From Pseudaminobacter soli (ex Li et al. 2025) (lineage in GTDB: Bacteria; Pseudomonadota; Alphaproteobacteria; Rhizobiales; Rhizobiaceae): a stretch of DNA of 64,000 nt. The notes under the pieces were generated by a model. It was not told where the DNA came from. It did no database searches and saw only the letters and a program-made list of their open reading frames with translations. Position 1 is the stretch's first letter. The number at the start of each line of letters is the position of its first letter. The position numbers and the translations under genes are program-made. The stretch is from NCBI RefSeq assembly GCF_029892515.1, contig NZ_JARXVF010000004.1, forward strand, positions 310,001 to 374,000, given 5' to 3'. This document shows, piece after piece, positions 8,532 through 16,630 of the stretch.

Positions 8532-9682
8532 ACGCGCCACTTCCCAAGCGTGCCTCCGTAGTGATCATCGGCGGCGGGGTGCAGGGCCTGTCCTGCGCCT
8601 TCAACCTGGCCGAACTGGGCCAGCGCAATATCCTCGTCCTCGACGTGGGCTACTGGCAAGGCGGCGCCTCTGGTCGCAATGGCACCCTAATCCGCCCCGG
8701 CTTCGCCTCTGTCGCCTGGACCGAATTGTTCAAGCTCACCGTCGCTGAATGGGGCACCTGGTCGAAACGCCTGGGCGAGAACATCATGTTCACCCAGCGC
8801 GGCTATTCGGTCGTAGCCGAGAAGGAAAAGAGCGCGGCGATGCTGGAAGAAGGCCTGCGCGTACAGAGGAGCCTCGGCGTCAACAGCCGCATGCTGACCC
8901 GCGCTGAGATCAACGACCTGCTGCCAGCGATCAACAAGTCGCGGGTACACGCCGTACAGCACCAGCCCGACGGCGGCGTCGCTCCGCACCATGCCGTGAT
9001 GAAGGGACTTCTTGCCTTCTGCAAGCGCAACGGTGTCGACGTTCGCTATCGCACCAAGGTGACCGGGCTCGAGCGCACGGGCGATCGTATTTCCGCAGTC
9101 ATGGTCGGCGACCATCGCATCGACGCCGATTGCGTTCTCGCCTGTGCCGGCCCCAACAACCCCGATATCGCCGCCCTGGCCGGAGTAGAACTGAACGGTT
9201 TCGGCATGCGCATCGAGGCCATGGCCTTGGAGCCGACGCGCCCGTTGATAAAACCCGCCATCGCGCTCATCGACAGCCTTGCCTATTTCCACCAGACCTC
9301 TCGCGGCGAAATCATGGGCGGCACCGAGGTGCCCGAGCGGCCGCGTATGTCGCTCAAGGCCGATGTGCCGGTGATGGCAAGCATGGCCAAGATCTATCTG
9401 GAGATGTTCCCGCAACTCGGCGAAGTGCGTATTCTACGCCACTGGGCAGGTCAGCTTCATGCCTCTTCTGATTTCGCGCCGCTGATGGGCGAGCACCCCG
9501 AACTGCAAGACTTCTGGTTCTCGGCAGGCTGGTCATATGGCTTTGCCGGCGCTCCGGCAGCCGGAAAGCTCTTGGCACAAGCCATCAAGACTGGCCAAAT
9601 AGATCACCGGTTAAAACCGTTCGCTCTGAACAGGTTTGAAACGACCGGACCGATCATCGAGGCTGGGATAGTAATGGCATGA
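8528..9682 (+). CDS. FAD-dependent amine oxidoreductase, sarcosine/opine oxidase beta-like (DAO family)
   Basis: A 384-residue DAO-family flavoenzyme, probably the catalytic subunit paired with the alpha-like protein just upstream. The dinucleotide-binding motif VVIIGGGVQGLSCAFNLAELG is at residues about 11-31, and GGASGRNGTLIRPGF is the conserved stretch around the flavin seen in SoxB and related dehydrogenases. The C-terminal WSYGFAGAPAAGKLLA region matches the end of the FAD domain. The ATG at 8528 overlaps the previous stop. Likely reaction: oxidation of a secondary or N-alkyl amine, with electrons passed through the alpha subunit. Substrate unknown. Confidence 0.87.
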   Translation: MNAPLPKRASVVIIGGGVQGLSCAFNLAELGQRNILVLDVGYWQGGASGRNGTLIRPGFASVAWTELFKLTVAEWGTWSKRLGENIMFTQRGYSVVAEKEKSAAMLEEGLRVQRSLGVNSRMLTRAEINDLLPAINKSRVHAVQHQPDGGVAPHHAVMKGLLAFCKRNGVDVRYRTKVTGLERTGDRISAVMVGDHRIDADCVLACAGPNNPDIAALAGVELNGFGMRIEAMALEPTRPLIKPAIALIDSLAYFHQTSRGEIMGGTEVPERPRMSLKADVPVMASMAKIYLEMFPQLGEVRILRHWAGQLHASSDFAPLMGEHPELQDFWFSAGWSYGFAGAPAAGKLLAQAIKTGQIDHRLKPFALNRFETTGPIIEAGIVMA

Positions 9683-9726
9683 GACGTATTGACCGCCCCG
9701 CATTCTTTTGCCTACCGGAGTAGCAT

Positions 9727-10347
9727 ATGCCAGTGAATGACACTGACACCGCCTCCCGTCGCAGGAAAGGCGCCAAGACCATCAATCTCGCACAAGCCGA
9801 TTCCATCGGTACGCGCTTGCGCGAGGCACGGGTTGCGCGCGGGATGACCCTTGGCCAGGTATCCCAGCAGACCGGCATTTCCATCGGTTCGCTTTCGCAG
9901 GTCGAGCGTGGCATCGTCTCGCCGACGATCCGCACTGTCTATTCAATTGCCAGCGTGCTGGAAATCTCGCCTGCGGGGATCATTGACCCCGAAGGCACGC
10001 AAGCCGCCGGCGCCGAAAGCCCTTACATTTCCCGTGCCAGCCTGCACCGCGAAGTCCTCAATGCCAACGGTGTCATCAAGCTTCTTTCGACACCAAGCGG
10101 ACAGGATCGCTACAAGGGCTACCGCGTCACCATCAAGGCTGGCGGTTCCTCGGGTGACGAGAGCTACGCCCACAATGGCGAAGAGATGGGTTTCGTTCTG
10201 CAAGGCAGTTTCTCGCTGCAGATCGAAGGCCGCACCTTCCTGCTCAACCAGGGGGATTGCTTCGCATTTCCCAGTTCCTTGCGGCACCGCTTCTTCAATA
10301 ACGGTGACGCCGAGGCCGTGGTGTTCTGGGTCAACAGTATGAGCTGA
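9727..10347 (+). CDS. XRE-family transcriptional regulator with C-terminal cupin domain (PuuR-like)
   Basis: A 206-residue regulator. Residues about 22-78 form a helix-turn-helix (GTRLREARVARGMTLGQVSQQTGISIGSLSQVERG); residues about 125-200 are a small-ligand cupin (GSSGDESYAHNGEEMGFVLQGSFSLQI...). PuuR and relatives repress polyamine catabolic genes until the ligand binds the cupin. A GGAG lies 6-8 nt before the ATG. Its position between the dehydrogenase pair and the PuuB-like oxidase suggests it regulates this locus; the 22-bp palindrome at 1527-1548 is a candidate operator. Confidence 0.92.
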   Translation: MPVNDTDTASRRRKGAKTINLAQADSIGTRLREARVARGMTLGQVSQQTGISIGSLSQVERGIVSPTIRTVYSIASVLEISPAGIIDPEGTQAAGAESPYISRASLHREVLNANGVIKLLSTPSGQDRYKGYRVTIKAGGSSGDESYAHNGEEMGFVLQGSFSLQIEGRTFLLNQGDCFAFPSSLRHRFFNNGDAEAVVFWVNSMS

Positions 10348-10388
10348 TGGCCGCAGGCGTCGTCGAAAACTCAACAGGAGAGTTCTGC

Positions 10389-11684
10389 GTGAACAGTAGC
10401 TTGGAAAGCTTCCCCCGGTCGCTCTGGTGGGGGGAAAGCAAGGAGCCTGCATGCAATTTGCCGCCCGTTGAAGGCGATCTGGACGTCGACGTCGCTATCG
10501 TTGGTGGCGGGATCACCGGCATCTCCTCGGCGCTGCACCTGGCCGAGGCCGGTCTCAGCGTCGCCGTCCTTGAAGCGCGCCACATCGGCTTCGGCGCGTC
10601 CGGACGCAATGGCGGCCAGGTCATTCCCGGTCTCAAGTACGATCCGTCCGACCTCGTGGCCAAATACGGCCCTGAGAAAGGACAGAGGCTTATCGAACTG
10701 GCGGGCGGGGCGGCGGACTACGTCTTTGAGTTGATCGAGCGACACGGCATCCGCTGCAATCCGGTGCGAGCGGGCTGGATACAGGCAGCCCACTCCCCCA
10801 TTGCACTTGAGGCAGTATTGAGACGCGCCGGCGAATGGCGGAAGCAAGGCGTGGAAGTCGAGGTGCTCGACCGCGACGGCATCGCCACCAGCACCGGCAC
10901 GACCCGTTATTTCGGCGGCTGGCGCGATCCGCGCGCTGGAGCTATCCAGCCACTCGACTATCTACGCGGGCTGACGCGTGCCGCAATCAAGGCCGGCGCA
11001 CGGGTCTTTGAGAAAAGCCGCGTCACCTCGCTTACCAAGCGAGACAGCGGATGGCAGCTCGGGACCGCAGCCGGCAAACTGCGTGCGCGCAAAGTCATCG
11101 TAGCGACGAACGGCTATACAGGCGACCTGGTGCCGAAACTCGCCCAGACCGTGCTTCCGGTCCAGAGCATGCAATTGGCAACGGAGCCGTTGCCGGCTGA
11201 TCTCGCCCGCAGGGTCATGCCCGGCGGCGTGGTGCTTTCGGAGACGCGCAAACTGGCCTTCTACATGCGCCAGACGCCTGAGGGCGGCTTCATGATCGGT
11301 GGTCGCGGGGCAGTTGGCAATGGCGAGGACCCAAGTCTCATGGCTGCCCTTGAAAGAGGCATGCTGCGCCTTTTTCCCGACCTTGAACGTGTCAAGATCG
11401 TTCACCGCTGGTCTGGTCACGTGGCCCTTTCGATGGACGGACTGCCCCACCTGCACGAGCCCGAACCAAACCTCTACTGCATGCTTGCCTACAATGGTCG
11501 GGGGATAGCTCTTGCCACGACCTTCGGTCGCATGATGGCCGAAGAGATTGCCCGCTCGATTCCTGCCATCTATCCACGCAGTTCAATCAAACCCATTCCC
11601 TGGCATCCAATACGCCGCCCTGTCATGGGGCTCGGCATTCGCTGGTATTGGCTAAAGGACAGCCTTGGCTTGGCCTCCAAATAA
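10389..11684 (+). CDS. FAD-dependent amine oxidase, gamma-glutamylputrescine oxidase (PuuB)-like
   Basis: A 431-residue DAO-family flavoprotein. After SFPRSLWWGES, typical of this family's N-terminus, comes the FAD fold (VAIVGGGITGISSALHLAEAG) and the GFGASGRNGGQVIPG motif characteristic of PuuB/OrdL proteins. I prefer the GTG at 10389, which has AGGAGA about 9 nt upstream; an ATG at 10347 overlapping the regulator stop would add 14 residues and has no ribosome site. It likely oxidises a glutamylated or free amine, giving the aldehyde handled by the ALDH at 5554. Substrate is inferred. Confidence 0.88.
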   Translation: MNSSLESFPRSLWWGESKEPACNLPPVEGDLDVDVAIVGGGITGISSALHLAEAGLSVAVLEARHIGFGASGRNGGQVIPGLKYDPSDLVAKYGPEKGQRLIELAGGAADYVFELIERHGIRCNPVRAGWIQAAHSPIALEAVLRRAGEWRKQGVEVEVLDRDGIATSTGTTRYFGGWRDPRAGAIQPLDYLRGLTRAAIKAGARVFEKSRVTSLTKRDSGWQLGTAAGKLRARKVIVATNGYTGDLVPKLAQTVLPVQSMQLATEPLPADLARRVMPGGVVLSETRKLAFYMRQTPEGGFMIGGRGAVGNGEDPSLMAALERGMLRLFPDLERVKIVHRWSGHVALSMDGLPHLHEPEPNLYCMLAYNGRGIALATTFGRMMAEEIARSIPAIYPRSSIKPIPWHPIRRPVMGLGIRWYWLKDSLGLASK

Positions 11685-11717
11685 TCCCGCCAGCGGCAGC
11701 AAAATATCGAGGATGCA

Positions 11718-12392
11718 ATGAAAGATATTATTGATTTCAAGGACCTGACGCCCGTCGTCGCAGCAGGAAACGAGATTTTCGGCTCTGCGCTTTTTGCCTT
11801 GCGCCCAGGTGCGGACGCCGATTTGCGTTTCGGTTGCCTGAATGCAAATGGGCTTGGAAAAGGCCAACTGCCGGCTGCAATGGTCGTGCTGGTTCGTTCT
11901 GGCTCGCTAACCCTGAACGGTGAAGACCGCACGCTTGTCCTGGCAGCTGGTCAGACCGCAGCCGTAGGCAAGGGAACGGCACTGCGCTGGGAGGCCGAGG
12001 CAGCTGAGATAGTGGTGGTCTGCGACTATCGTACCGAGGTGAAGCCCGAGCTCGCGGAGCTCAACCTCTCGCATCCTCTCTCCCCCTCCTCCGGGCCCGC
12101 GACCACCCTGTTGCGCTCCCCCGCCCCTGAATGTGCCAGTCACGGCTTTCGGGTCGAAGGGGAATTTACCTTTGGCCTTTGGTCGGCCACCCCCTACGAA
12201 CGCGCGCCGACCAACTACGGCTATAGTGAACTGATGTATCTGCTCGAAGGAGCAGTGAATATTTACACCGAGGCCGGCGAACGCCAGCGGTTCGAAGCTG
12301 GCGACGTTTTCATCATCCTCGCCGGTGCCAAGCTCGGCTGGCGCAGCGATGCCTTCGTGCGCAAGCTCTGGGTGATTTCCAGCCGCGCATGA
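11718..12392 (+). CDS. Bicupin protein
   Basis: A 224-residue protein with two cupin-like halves. The N-terminal half (about 1-100) carries a weak cupin barrel. The C-terminal half (about 140-224) has the DUF861/cupin_3 pattern (FTFGLWSATPYER, YSELMYLLEGAVNI, FEAGDVFIILAG). Such proteins frequently accompany PuuB-like oxidases. It lies 33 nt after the oxidase gene and is probably the last gene of the catabolic operon. Whether it is an enzyme, a metal-binding accessory or a ligand sensor cannot be told from the sequence. Confidence 0.8.
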   Translation: MKDIIDFKDLTPVVAAGNEIFGSALFALRPGADADLRFGCLNANGLGKGQLPAAMVVLVRSGSLTLNGEDRTLVLAAGQTAAVGKGTALRWEAEAAEIVVVCDYRTEVKPELAELNLSHPLSPSSGPATTLLRSPAPECASHGFRVEGEFTFGLWSATPYERAPTNYGYSELMYLLEGAVNIYTEAGERQRFEAGDVFIILAGAKLGWRSDAFVRKLWVISSRA

Positions 12393-12452
12393 TGTGACCA
12401 GGCTAGATCAAACCTGTCGGCTTGAACTGCGTAATAATTTGGCGTTGAAGAG

Positions 12453-12947
12453 ATGAAGAACGCGAAGCTTTCTGCCGCAGTCGTATCGCTTATGACACTT
12501 CCGGCCTGCACCGTAGATACGAGCACATCGGTGGCTGCCGGGTCCACACGGGAGAACTTGCCGGTTTTCGTCCGAAACAGCGTGCGAAACGATGTTGAGC
12601 TTGAGGCGCTGGCCCAAGGACGCTTGGCAATCGACCAGAACGGATGTCTGCGTATCGGCGGCGAGCAAGGGCCTTTCGTGATCTGGCATCACGATAGCCG
12701 CATCGAACGAACCGGCGACGGCCGCATCAAGATTACGGACGGCTACAGCGGGAATACCGCCTATGTCGGTGATGAGATCGCCATGGGCGGCGGGCAAGGG
12801 AACCGGGTTCCGCCCGCGACCGGGGCCCGAGACAAAACACCGACGAATGTGACAGAGCCGATACCGGAAGCCTGTGCCGCCGGTGAAATATGGTGGGCCG
12901 GTCACCTGATGACTGATGAAGAGCGTCAACGACTGCTCAACCACTAG
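12453..12947 (+). CDS. Hypothetical lipoprotein
   Basis: A 164-residue protein with a short signal ending in a lipobox (MTLPAC, Cys at about residue 19), so it is probably a lipid-anchored periplasmic or outer-membrane protein. Two recognisable stretches are a compact beta-rich segment (LAIDQNGCLRIGGEQGPFVIWH) and an Asn/Pro-rich tail ending in an acidic DEERQRLLNH. I do not recognise the family. It is separated from the bicupin gene by 60 nt and precedes the decayed PQQ-propeller copy, and has no evident functional link to either. Confidence 0.7.
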   Translation: MKNAKLSAAVVSLMTLPACTVDTSTSVAAGSTRENLPVFVRNSVRNDVELEALAQGRLAIDQNGCLRIGGEQGPFVIWHHDSRIERTGDGRIKITDGYSGNTAYVGDEIAMGGGQGNRVPPATGARDKTPTNVTEPIPEACAAGEIWWAGHLMTDEERQRLLNH

Positions 12948-13054
12948 ACTGTCTCCAGCCGAGAAGTCATTGGGAAGGCAGGAAGATTGTGCTGGCGCCC
13001 GCGTCATTGCGCAGCGCGACGCAACACCAGGCTCCAATCCATTGCCGCCGCGAC

Positions 13055-13490
13055 GGGCTCGTGGCTGGTTTATTGGCGATCCTTGTAGTTCGATGATTGC
13101 GCCCTACGTTGGTTTTGCCGAAATTCGTCCAGGCGTTGAAATCACGACGTAAGCCAGGGATGGCGAATGTCTGGCATCCGCCATTCATCGAAAGGTTCGG
13201 CCCGTCAGGGCTTTTTAGCGGCGGCGCGGTTTTGTCGGGCGCTGCGATTGTCGACGGTACGGTGTACTGGGGGAGCGGCTATCACACCAAGATCCTCGGG
13301 CTGCCCTATGCCGGCGATAGCCACAAGCTTTATGCCTTTTCGGTAGCGAAACCATAAGCCGGAAGAAATCAGGCCCCTTCACAAACTCGTAGTTGGCTCC
13401 AGACCTGTTTTCACTCTGCGAGAATATCGAACTGCCCTGCAAGTGACAGGGCGGAAAATGGACGTCCCCCTGCCGTTTGCGCATCGGCAA
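13055..13490 (+). repeat. Collapsed duplicate of the PQQ-propeller locus at 61.8-63.8 kb
   Basis: Bases 13055-13216 closely match 61822-61984, the leader of the PQQ-propeller gene. Bases 13217-13357 then match the last 141 bp of that gene (63477-63617), and about 130 bp beyond the stop match the downstream flank from 63618. The two parts are fused at about 13216/13217, so this copy lost about 1.49 kb internally. Both copies are in the same orientation, about 48.7 kb apart. Confidence 0.88.
13217..13357 (+). pseudogene. 3' remnant of a PQQ-binding-like beta-propeller gene
   Basis: The frame encodes SGAAIVDGTVYWGSGYHT and LGLPYAGDSHKLYAFS, almost identical to the C-terminus of the full-length protein encoded at 62040-63617, and ends with a TAA where the intact copy has TAG. 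The rest of the propeller and its signal peptide are missing. An open frame runs on upstream to 13097 but that part is leader sequence, so the apparent 86-residue product is an artefact of the deletion. It is most likely non-functional. Confidence 0.88.
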
Positions 13491-13587
13491 TGACTTGCTC
13501 CACGCGTCACTGAGTGGTGATACTATTTCAACCGCGCCTGGTGATACCGCATCCGCCCGCAAGCATGACGCAGCGAAGGAGTTTTCT

Positions 13588-13968
13588 ATGGTTCACTCAA
13601 GATCCGCATTGCCGCTTGTCGTATTGTCCTCGTTTGTATCCGCCCTCTGGGCAAGCGACGCTTTCGCCCATGCTGAGCTTGTCTCGGCAACTCCGGCTGC
13701 CAAATCCATGGCGATGCCTGCGCCGACCGAGCTCAAGCTCAAATTCTCCGAGGGCCTTGAGCTGAAGTTCACCGGCGTCAAGATCGTGGGACCAAAGCAA
13801 AATGTGATTGAAACCGGGCCTGCAACGCTGGATCCGAACGACAACACGATGCTGATCGTGCCGATCAAATCGGCGCTTCCCGACGGCAAATACACTGTCG
13901 ACTGGCATGCGCTGTCGACGGATGGCCATAAGACCAAGGGCACCTATTGGTTCGAGTCGATGAAGTAA
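13588..13968 (+). CDS. copC: Copper resistance protein CopC-like, periplasmic
   Basis: A 126-residue exported protein. The ATG at 13588 is preceded by AAGGAG and begins a clear signal peptide (LPLVVLSSFVSALWASDAFA) cut just before HAELVSATPAAKS. This leaves the N-terminal histidine that binds Cu(II) in CopC proteins. The later HALSTDGHKTKGTYWFE stretch is the family's second conserved block. It is 6 nt upstream of copD, the usual partner for moving copper into the cytoplasm or balancing periplasmic copper. An earlier in-frame ATG at 13477 lacks signal-peptide character. Confidence 0.93.
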   Translation: MVHSRSALPLVVLSSFVSALWASDAFAHAELVSATPAAKSMAMPAPTELKLKFSEGLELKFTGVKIVGPKQNVIETGPATLDPNDNTMLIVPIKSALPDGKYTVDWHALSTDGHKTKGTYWFESMK

Positions 13969-13974
13969 GGCTGG

Positions 13975-14850
13975 ATGGACGACACACTCGTCCTTTGCCG
14001 CCTGCTGCACTATGGCTCTGGTCTGCTCCTGTTCGGGATCAGCGCGTTTCAAGGCTGGCTGGCGCCGCAGCATCTGGCGTGTTCGCTCGATGCCGCACTG
14101 GCGCGCATCGTCTCCGTTGCGGCATTCATTGGCCTTCTGAGCGCCGTTGCGTGGCTGCTTCTCGCGTCGGGCGAGATGGGAGATGGGTGGAGCGACGTCT
14201 GGAACCCATCCACCTGGTATGCAGTTCTCACCGACACGGAGTTCGGCCGCGTGTGGCAGATCCATCTGCTGTTGGCAGCCGCGCTGGTCAGTTTTCTGAT
14301 GAGTGGCTGGGGGCGCTATTGGCGGTTCGTCGCGGTTCTGAGCGCCGTCTATCTCGGTAGTCTGGGCTTTGTTGGTCACGCGGTTATGTTGCAAGGCGCG
14401 GCGGGCCGGGTCAGCCGCGCAAGCCACGTCGTTCATCTTCTTGCCGGCGGGTTCTGGCTGGGCGCGCTGATCCCGCTGGCGTTATGTCTTGGAAAGTTCG
14501 CTGACACTGGTCTGCGATCCGACGTCTCACGCGCCCTTCAGCGGTTTTCAGGGCTGGGGCACTTTGCGGTCGCGGCGGTCATTGCATCCGGCATCATCAA
14601 TGTGGCGCTTGTGCTCGGACGCTGGCCCACCAACGTGTCATCGCCTTACCAGTTACTCCTGCTTTTGAAGATGGGGCTGGTCGCCGTGATGGTCGGGCTC
14701 GCTATCGTCAACCGTTACGTGCTGGTCCCGAGCCTGAAAAACAGCGAAAACGCCTTGCGAAGCCTGCGACGTTCCACACTCCTCGAACTGGCCCTGGGTG
14801 TTTGCGTGGTCGCCGTCGTCAGCCTTTTCGGCACCCTTCCGCCGCAGTAG
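13975..14850 (+). CDS. copD: Copper resistance/import membrane protein CopD
   Basis: A 291-residue inner-membrane protein with about eight hydrophobic segments and conserved histidines at the first helix (LCRLLHYG), helix three (RVWQIHLLLAAALV) and the HVVHLLAGGFWLGAL motif. This matches the CopD domain (PF05425). It directly follows copC, so the two form a copCD pair. Copper handling would take place at the periplasmic face. I see no CueR/CopR regulator nearby, and the collapsed PQQ repeat lies immediately upstream. Confidence 0.92.
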   Translation: MDDTLVLCRLLHYGSGLLLFGISAFQGWLAPQHLACSLDAALARIVSVAAFIGLLSAVAWLLLASGEMGDGWSDVWNPSTWYAVLTDTEFGRVWQIHLLLAAALVSFLMSGWGRYWRFVAVLSAVYLGSLGFVGHAVMLQGAAGRVSRASHVVHLLAGGFWLGALIPLALCLGKFADTGLRSDVSRALQRFSGLGHFAVAAVIASGIINVALVLGRWPTNVSSPYQLLLLLKMGLVAVMVGLAIVNRYVLVPSLKNSENALRSLRRSTLLELALGVCVVAVVSLFGTLPPQ

Positions 14851-14984
14851 CTCATCCGAAAAGCCCGCCCAGGTGGACCGAGGCGGGCTGCGCGTTTCGC
14901 CAAGGGCGCAATTGCCGGCCGCGATATTCACCTCAAGCCCATTTGGGCGAACGGCGCATTGTCCGGATTTGGATCAGGTTCAAC

Positions 14985-15221
14985 TCACACTGGCCGCATT
15001 GTCTGAGACGGCCTCGACTCGGCATGCAGATACTGAGGCGAGAAATGCCCGCACCAGTCGTCCGCGGCGACTACCGGCCAGAGGCCATGGCCTTGCGGAT
15101 CAGGCTGGGAGACAGGTGGATTGAAGCGGCAAAGACCACGGTCGTTCTGAGTTGCGGCACCATTCAACTTGTGGTCGTCGTAGAAGCGGCAGCTTGCGCA
15201 GTTTGATGAGTTGTCAGGCAT
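14985..15221 (-). CDS. Small conserved four-cysteine protein
   Basis: A 78-residue protein with a likely zinc-binding pattern: Cys8-x2-Cys11, Cys31 and Cys57 (NCASCRFYDD, GLCRFNPP, DDWCGHF). I chose the ATG at 15221 because GGAGG lies 6 nt upstream; an earlier in-frame start at 15236 precedes that site. Short proteins with this NCxxCRFxD...GLCRxNPP...WCGxF layout are common in Rhizobiales and carry no known function. It is encoded opposite to copCD and to the downstream ArsR operon. Confidence 0.75.
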   Translation of the reverse strand: MPDNSSNCASCRFYDDHKLNGAATQNDRGLCRFNPPVSQPDPQGHGLWPVVAADDWCGHFSPQYLHAESRPSQTMRPV

Positions 15222-15782
15222 TTTTGCCTCCTTCACGCAGTTCCTTGCAGGAGCTTTAGAGCCACGTTCTGAAACGGTTGACTGCTGACGGCTCCCGCGG
15301 TGGAACTATAAGTAATTCGTCTGACCCGTTACGGTTCCAATTCAGGTCGTGAGACGAAGCGACGCCCGCTGACATCTATTACATGCTCATCATTGCTCTT
15401 TCCGTGAGGGTGCTCGAGATGCCCATCACACAAGCAACCGACATGGCCGTGGCGGCGTTTCCGGCTCGACAGCGCCGACGCGTACTCGACAGGCCCGCGG
15501 CATTTCTAACCAGACTCCGCGGTACGCGCCCGCCGCCGCTACGTGGCAGGTGGCAAGAGCTTTCTGCCGTGCCATTGGCCTGGCATGCGGGGGATGAAGC
15601 GCAGAGAGGGCGATCACAGCCGGCCTCCTTGCCTATTTCCCGATCCTCCAAGGCCTGTTCGGCGCCTACGCCAGGCGGCCACCACCCGACCCCAGCGGCA
15701 CGGTGATCTTATCCGGAAAAGCAGTGCAACTGCCTAGAGAGGGAGGGGCGGGAATCGCCTTGACGCGCATTCTTGAGCACCA
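15222..15782. other. Gene-poor stretch
   Basis: I find no convincing gene. Short frames on both strands have arginine/proline-rich composition. Around 15610-15700 a plus-strand frame reads GLLAYFPILQGLFGAYARR, which looks like a stray membrane-protein fragment but is too short to identify. Confidence 0.5.
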
Positions 15783-15820
15783 TATATAGCCAATCAGTTA
15801 ATTAACTGTATGGCTATATA
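15783..15820. promoter_or_regulatory. 38-bp palindromic operator of the ArsR-SRPBCC-GST operon
   Basis: Outer arms TATATAGCCA (15783-15792) and TGGCTATATA (15811-15820) and the inner perfect palindrome CAGTTAATTAACTG (15795-15808) share one centre, giving 17 of 19 matching pairs. It ends 2 nt before the ArsR start codon. ArsR-type repressors normally bind such AT-rich dyads over their own promoter, so autoregulation is likely. Confidence 0.75.
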
Positions 15821-15822
15821 CG

Positions 15823-16161
15823 ATGCCCGATCGTCTCAGCGAAACCTTCTCGGCCCTAGCCGATCCGACCCGCCGGGCTATCCTTGCCCGGCTGTCCCAG
15901 GGTGAAGCGACCGTCATGCAGCTGTCGGAACCCTTCACGCTGACGCAGCCGGCCATTTCAAAGCATCTCAAGGTTTTGGAGAAAGCCGGCCTCATCACGC
16001 GCAGCCGCACGGCGCAATGGCGCCCCTGCCGGCTGGAACCCGGCCGGCTGCGAGAGGCCTTCGACTGGGTCCAGCACTATCGCTGCTTCTGGGACGACAG
16101 CTTCGACCGCCTCGACGACTACCTCGCAGAACTTCAAGCCAAGGAAGACAAGCATGACTAG
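15823..16161 (+). CDS. ArsR-family transcriptional regulator
   Basis: A 112-residue winged-helix repressor. FSALADPTRRAILARLSQGEATVMQLSEPFTLTQPAISKHLKVLEKAGLI (residues about 10-60) is the full DNA-binding domain. The metal-binding CxC motif of ArsR/SmtB sensors is absent. Instead the C-terminus (RLREAFDWVQHYRCFWDDSFDRLDDYL) is the type found next to SRPBCC/AHSA1 genes. It overlaps the following SRPBCC gene by 8 nt and sits immediately after the 38-bp palindrome. It probably represses the three-gene operon. Confidence 0.93.
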   Translation: MPDRLSETFSALADPTRRAILARLSQGEATVMQLSEPFTLTQPAISKHLKVLEKAGLITRSRTAQWRPCRLEPGRLREAFDWVQHYRCFWDDSFDRLDDYLAELQAKEDKHD

Positions 16162-16630
16162 CGCCACCAACGCCGCCCCGGCAGCCGCCGAGCACGAACT
16201 TGTCATCACCCGCCTGTTCAAGGCTCCGCGCGAGCTGGTGTTCAACGCCTGGACGGAACCGCAGCATCTTGTCCGCTGGCCCGGCCCGAAAGGTTTCACC
16301 GCTACCTCCGACAAGTTCGACTGCAGCCCCGGCGGCTTCTACCGCACCTGCCTGCACGCCCCCGACGGCACGGATCATTGGGTTCGCGGCACCTATCTCG
16401 AGGTCGAGCCGCCCACCCGCCTGGTCTTCACCCACGCCTGGGAGGACGAAAACGGCAATCCGGGACCGCAGACCGTCGTCACCATCACCTTCAAGGAACA
16501 GCACGGCCAGACATCGATGCGCTTTCACCAGGCCATCTTCACGTCCCTCGCCTCGCGGGACGGCCATGGAGAAGGTTGGAACCAGAGCTTCGACCGGCTC
16601 GAATCCTATCTTGCGGAGGTTGCGCCATGA
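16154..16630 (+). CDS. SRPBCC (AHSA1/CalC-type) domain protein
   Basis: A 158-residue START-like fold protein. ELVITRLFKAPRELVFNAWTEPQHLVRWPGPKGF is the classic N-terminus of this family, and EGWNQSFDRLESYLAE the C-terminal helix. Members bind hydrophobic small molecules or act as stress/detoxification accessory proteins, and are commonly co-transcribed with ArsR regulators of this subtype. It overlaps both neighbours by a few bases, so the three genes are translationally coupled. The ligand is unknown. Confidence 0.9.
   Translation: MTSATNAAPAAAEHELVITRLFKAPRELVFNAWTEPQHLVRWPGPKGFTATSDKFDCSPGGFYRTCLHAPDGTDHWVRGTYLEVEPPTRLVFTHAWEDENGNPGPQTVVTITFKEQHGQTSMRFHQAIFTSLASRDGHGEGWNQSFDRLESYLAEVAP

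Noticed and set aside
6918-8540. 540-residue minus-strand open frame antisense to the aldehyde dehydrogenase end and the SoxA-like gene
   Set aside because: It is a codon-position shadow of GC-rich coding DNA. The plus-strand products have clear family motifs, and the antisense product has none.
15383-15706. 107-residue plus-strand frame
   Set aside because: Low-complexity basic composition, competing frames on the other strand and no start signal.
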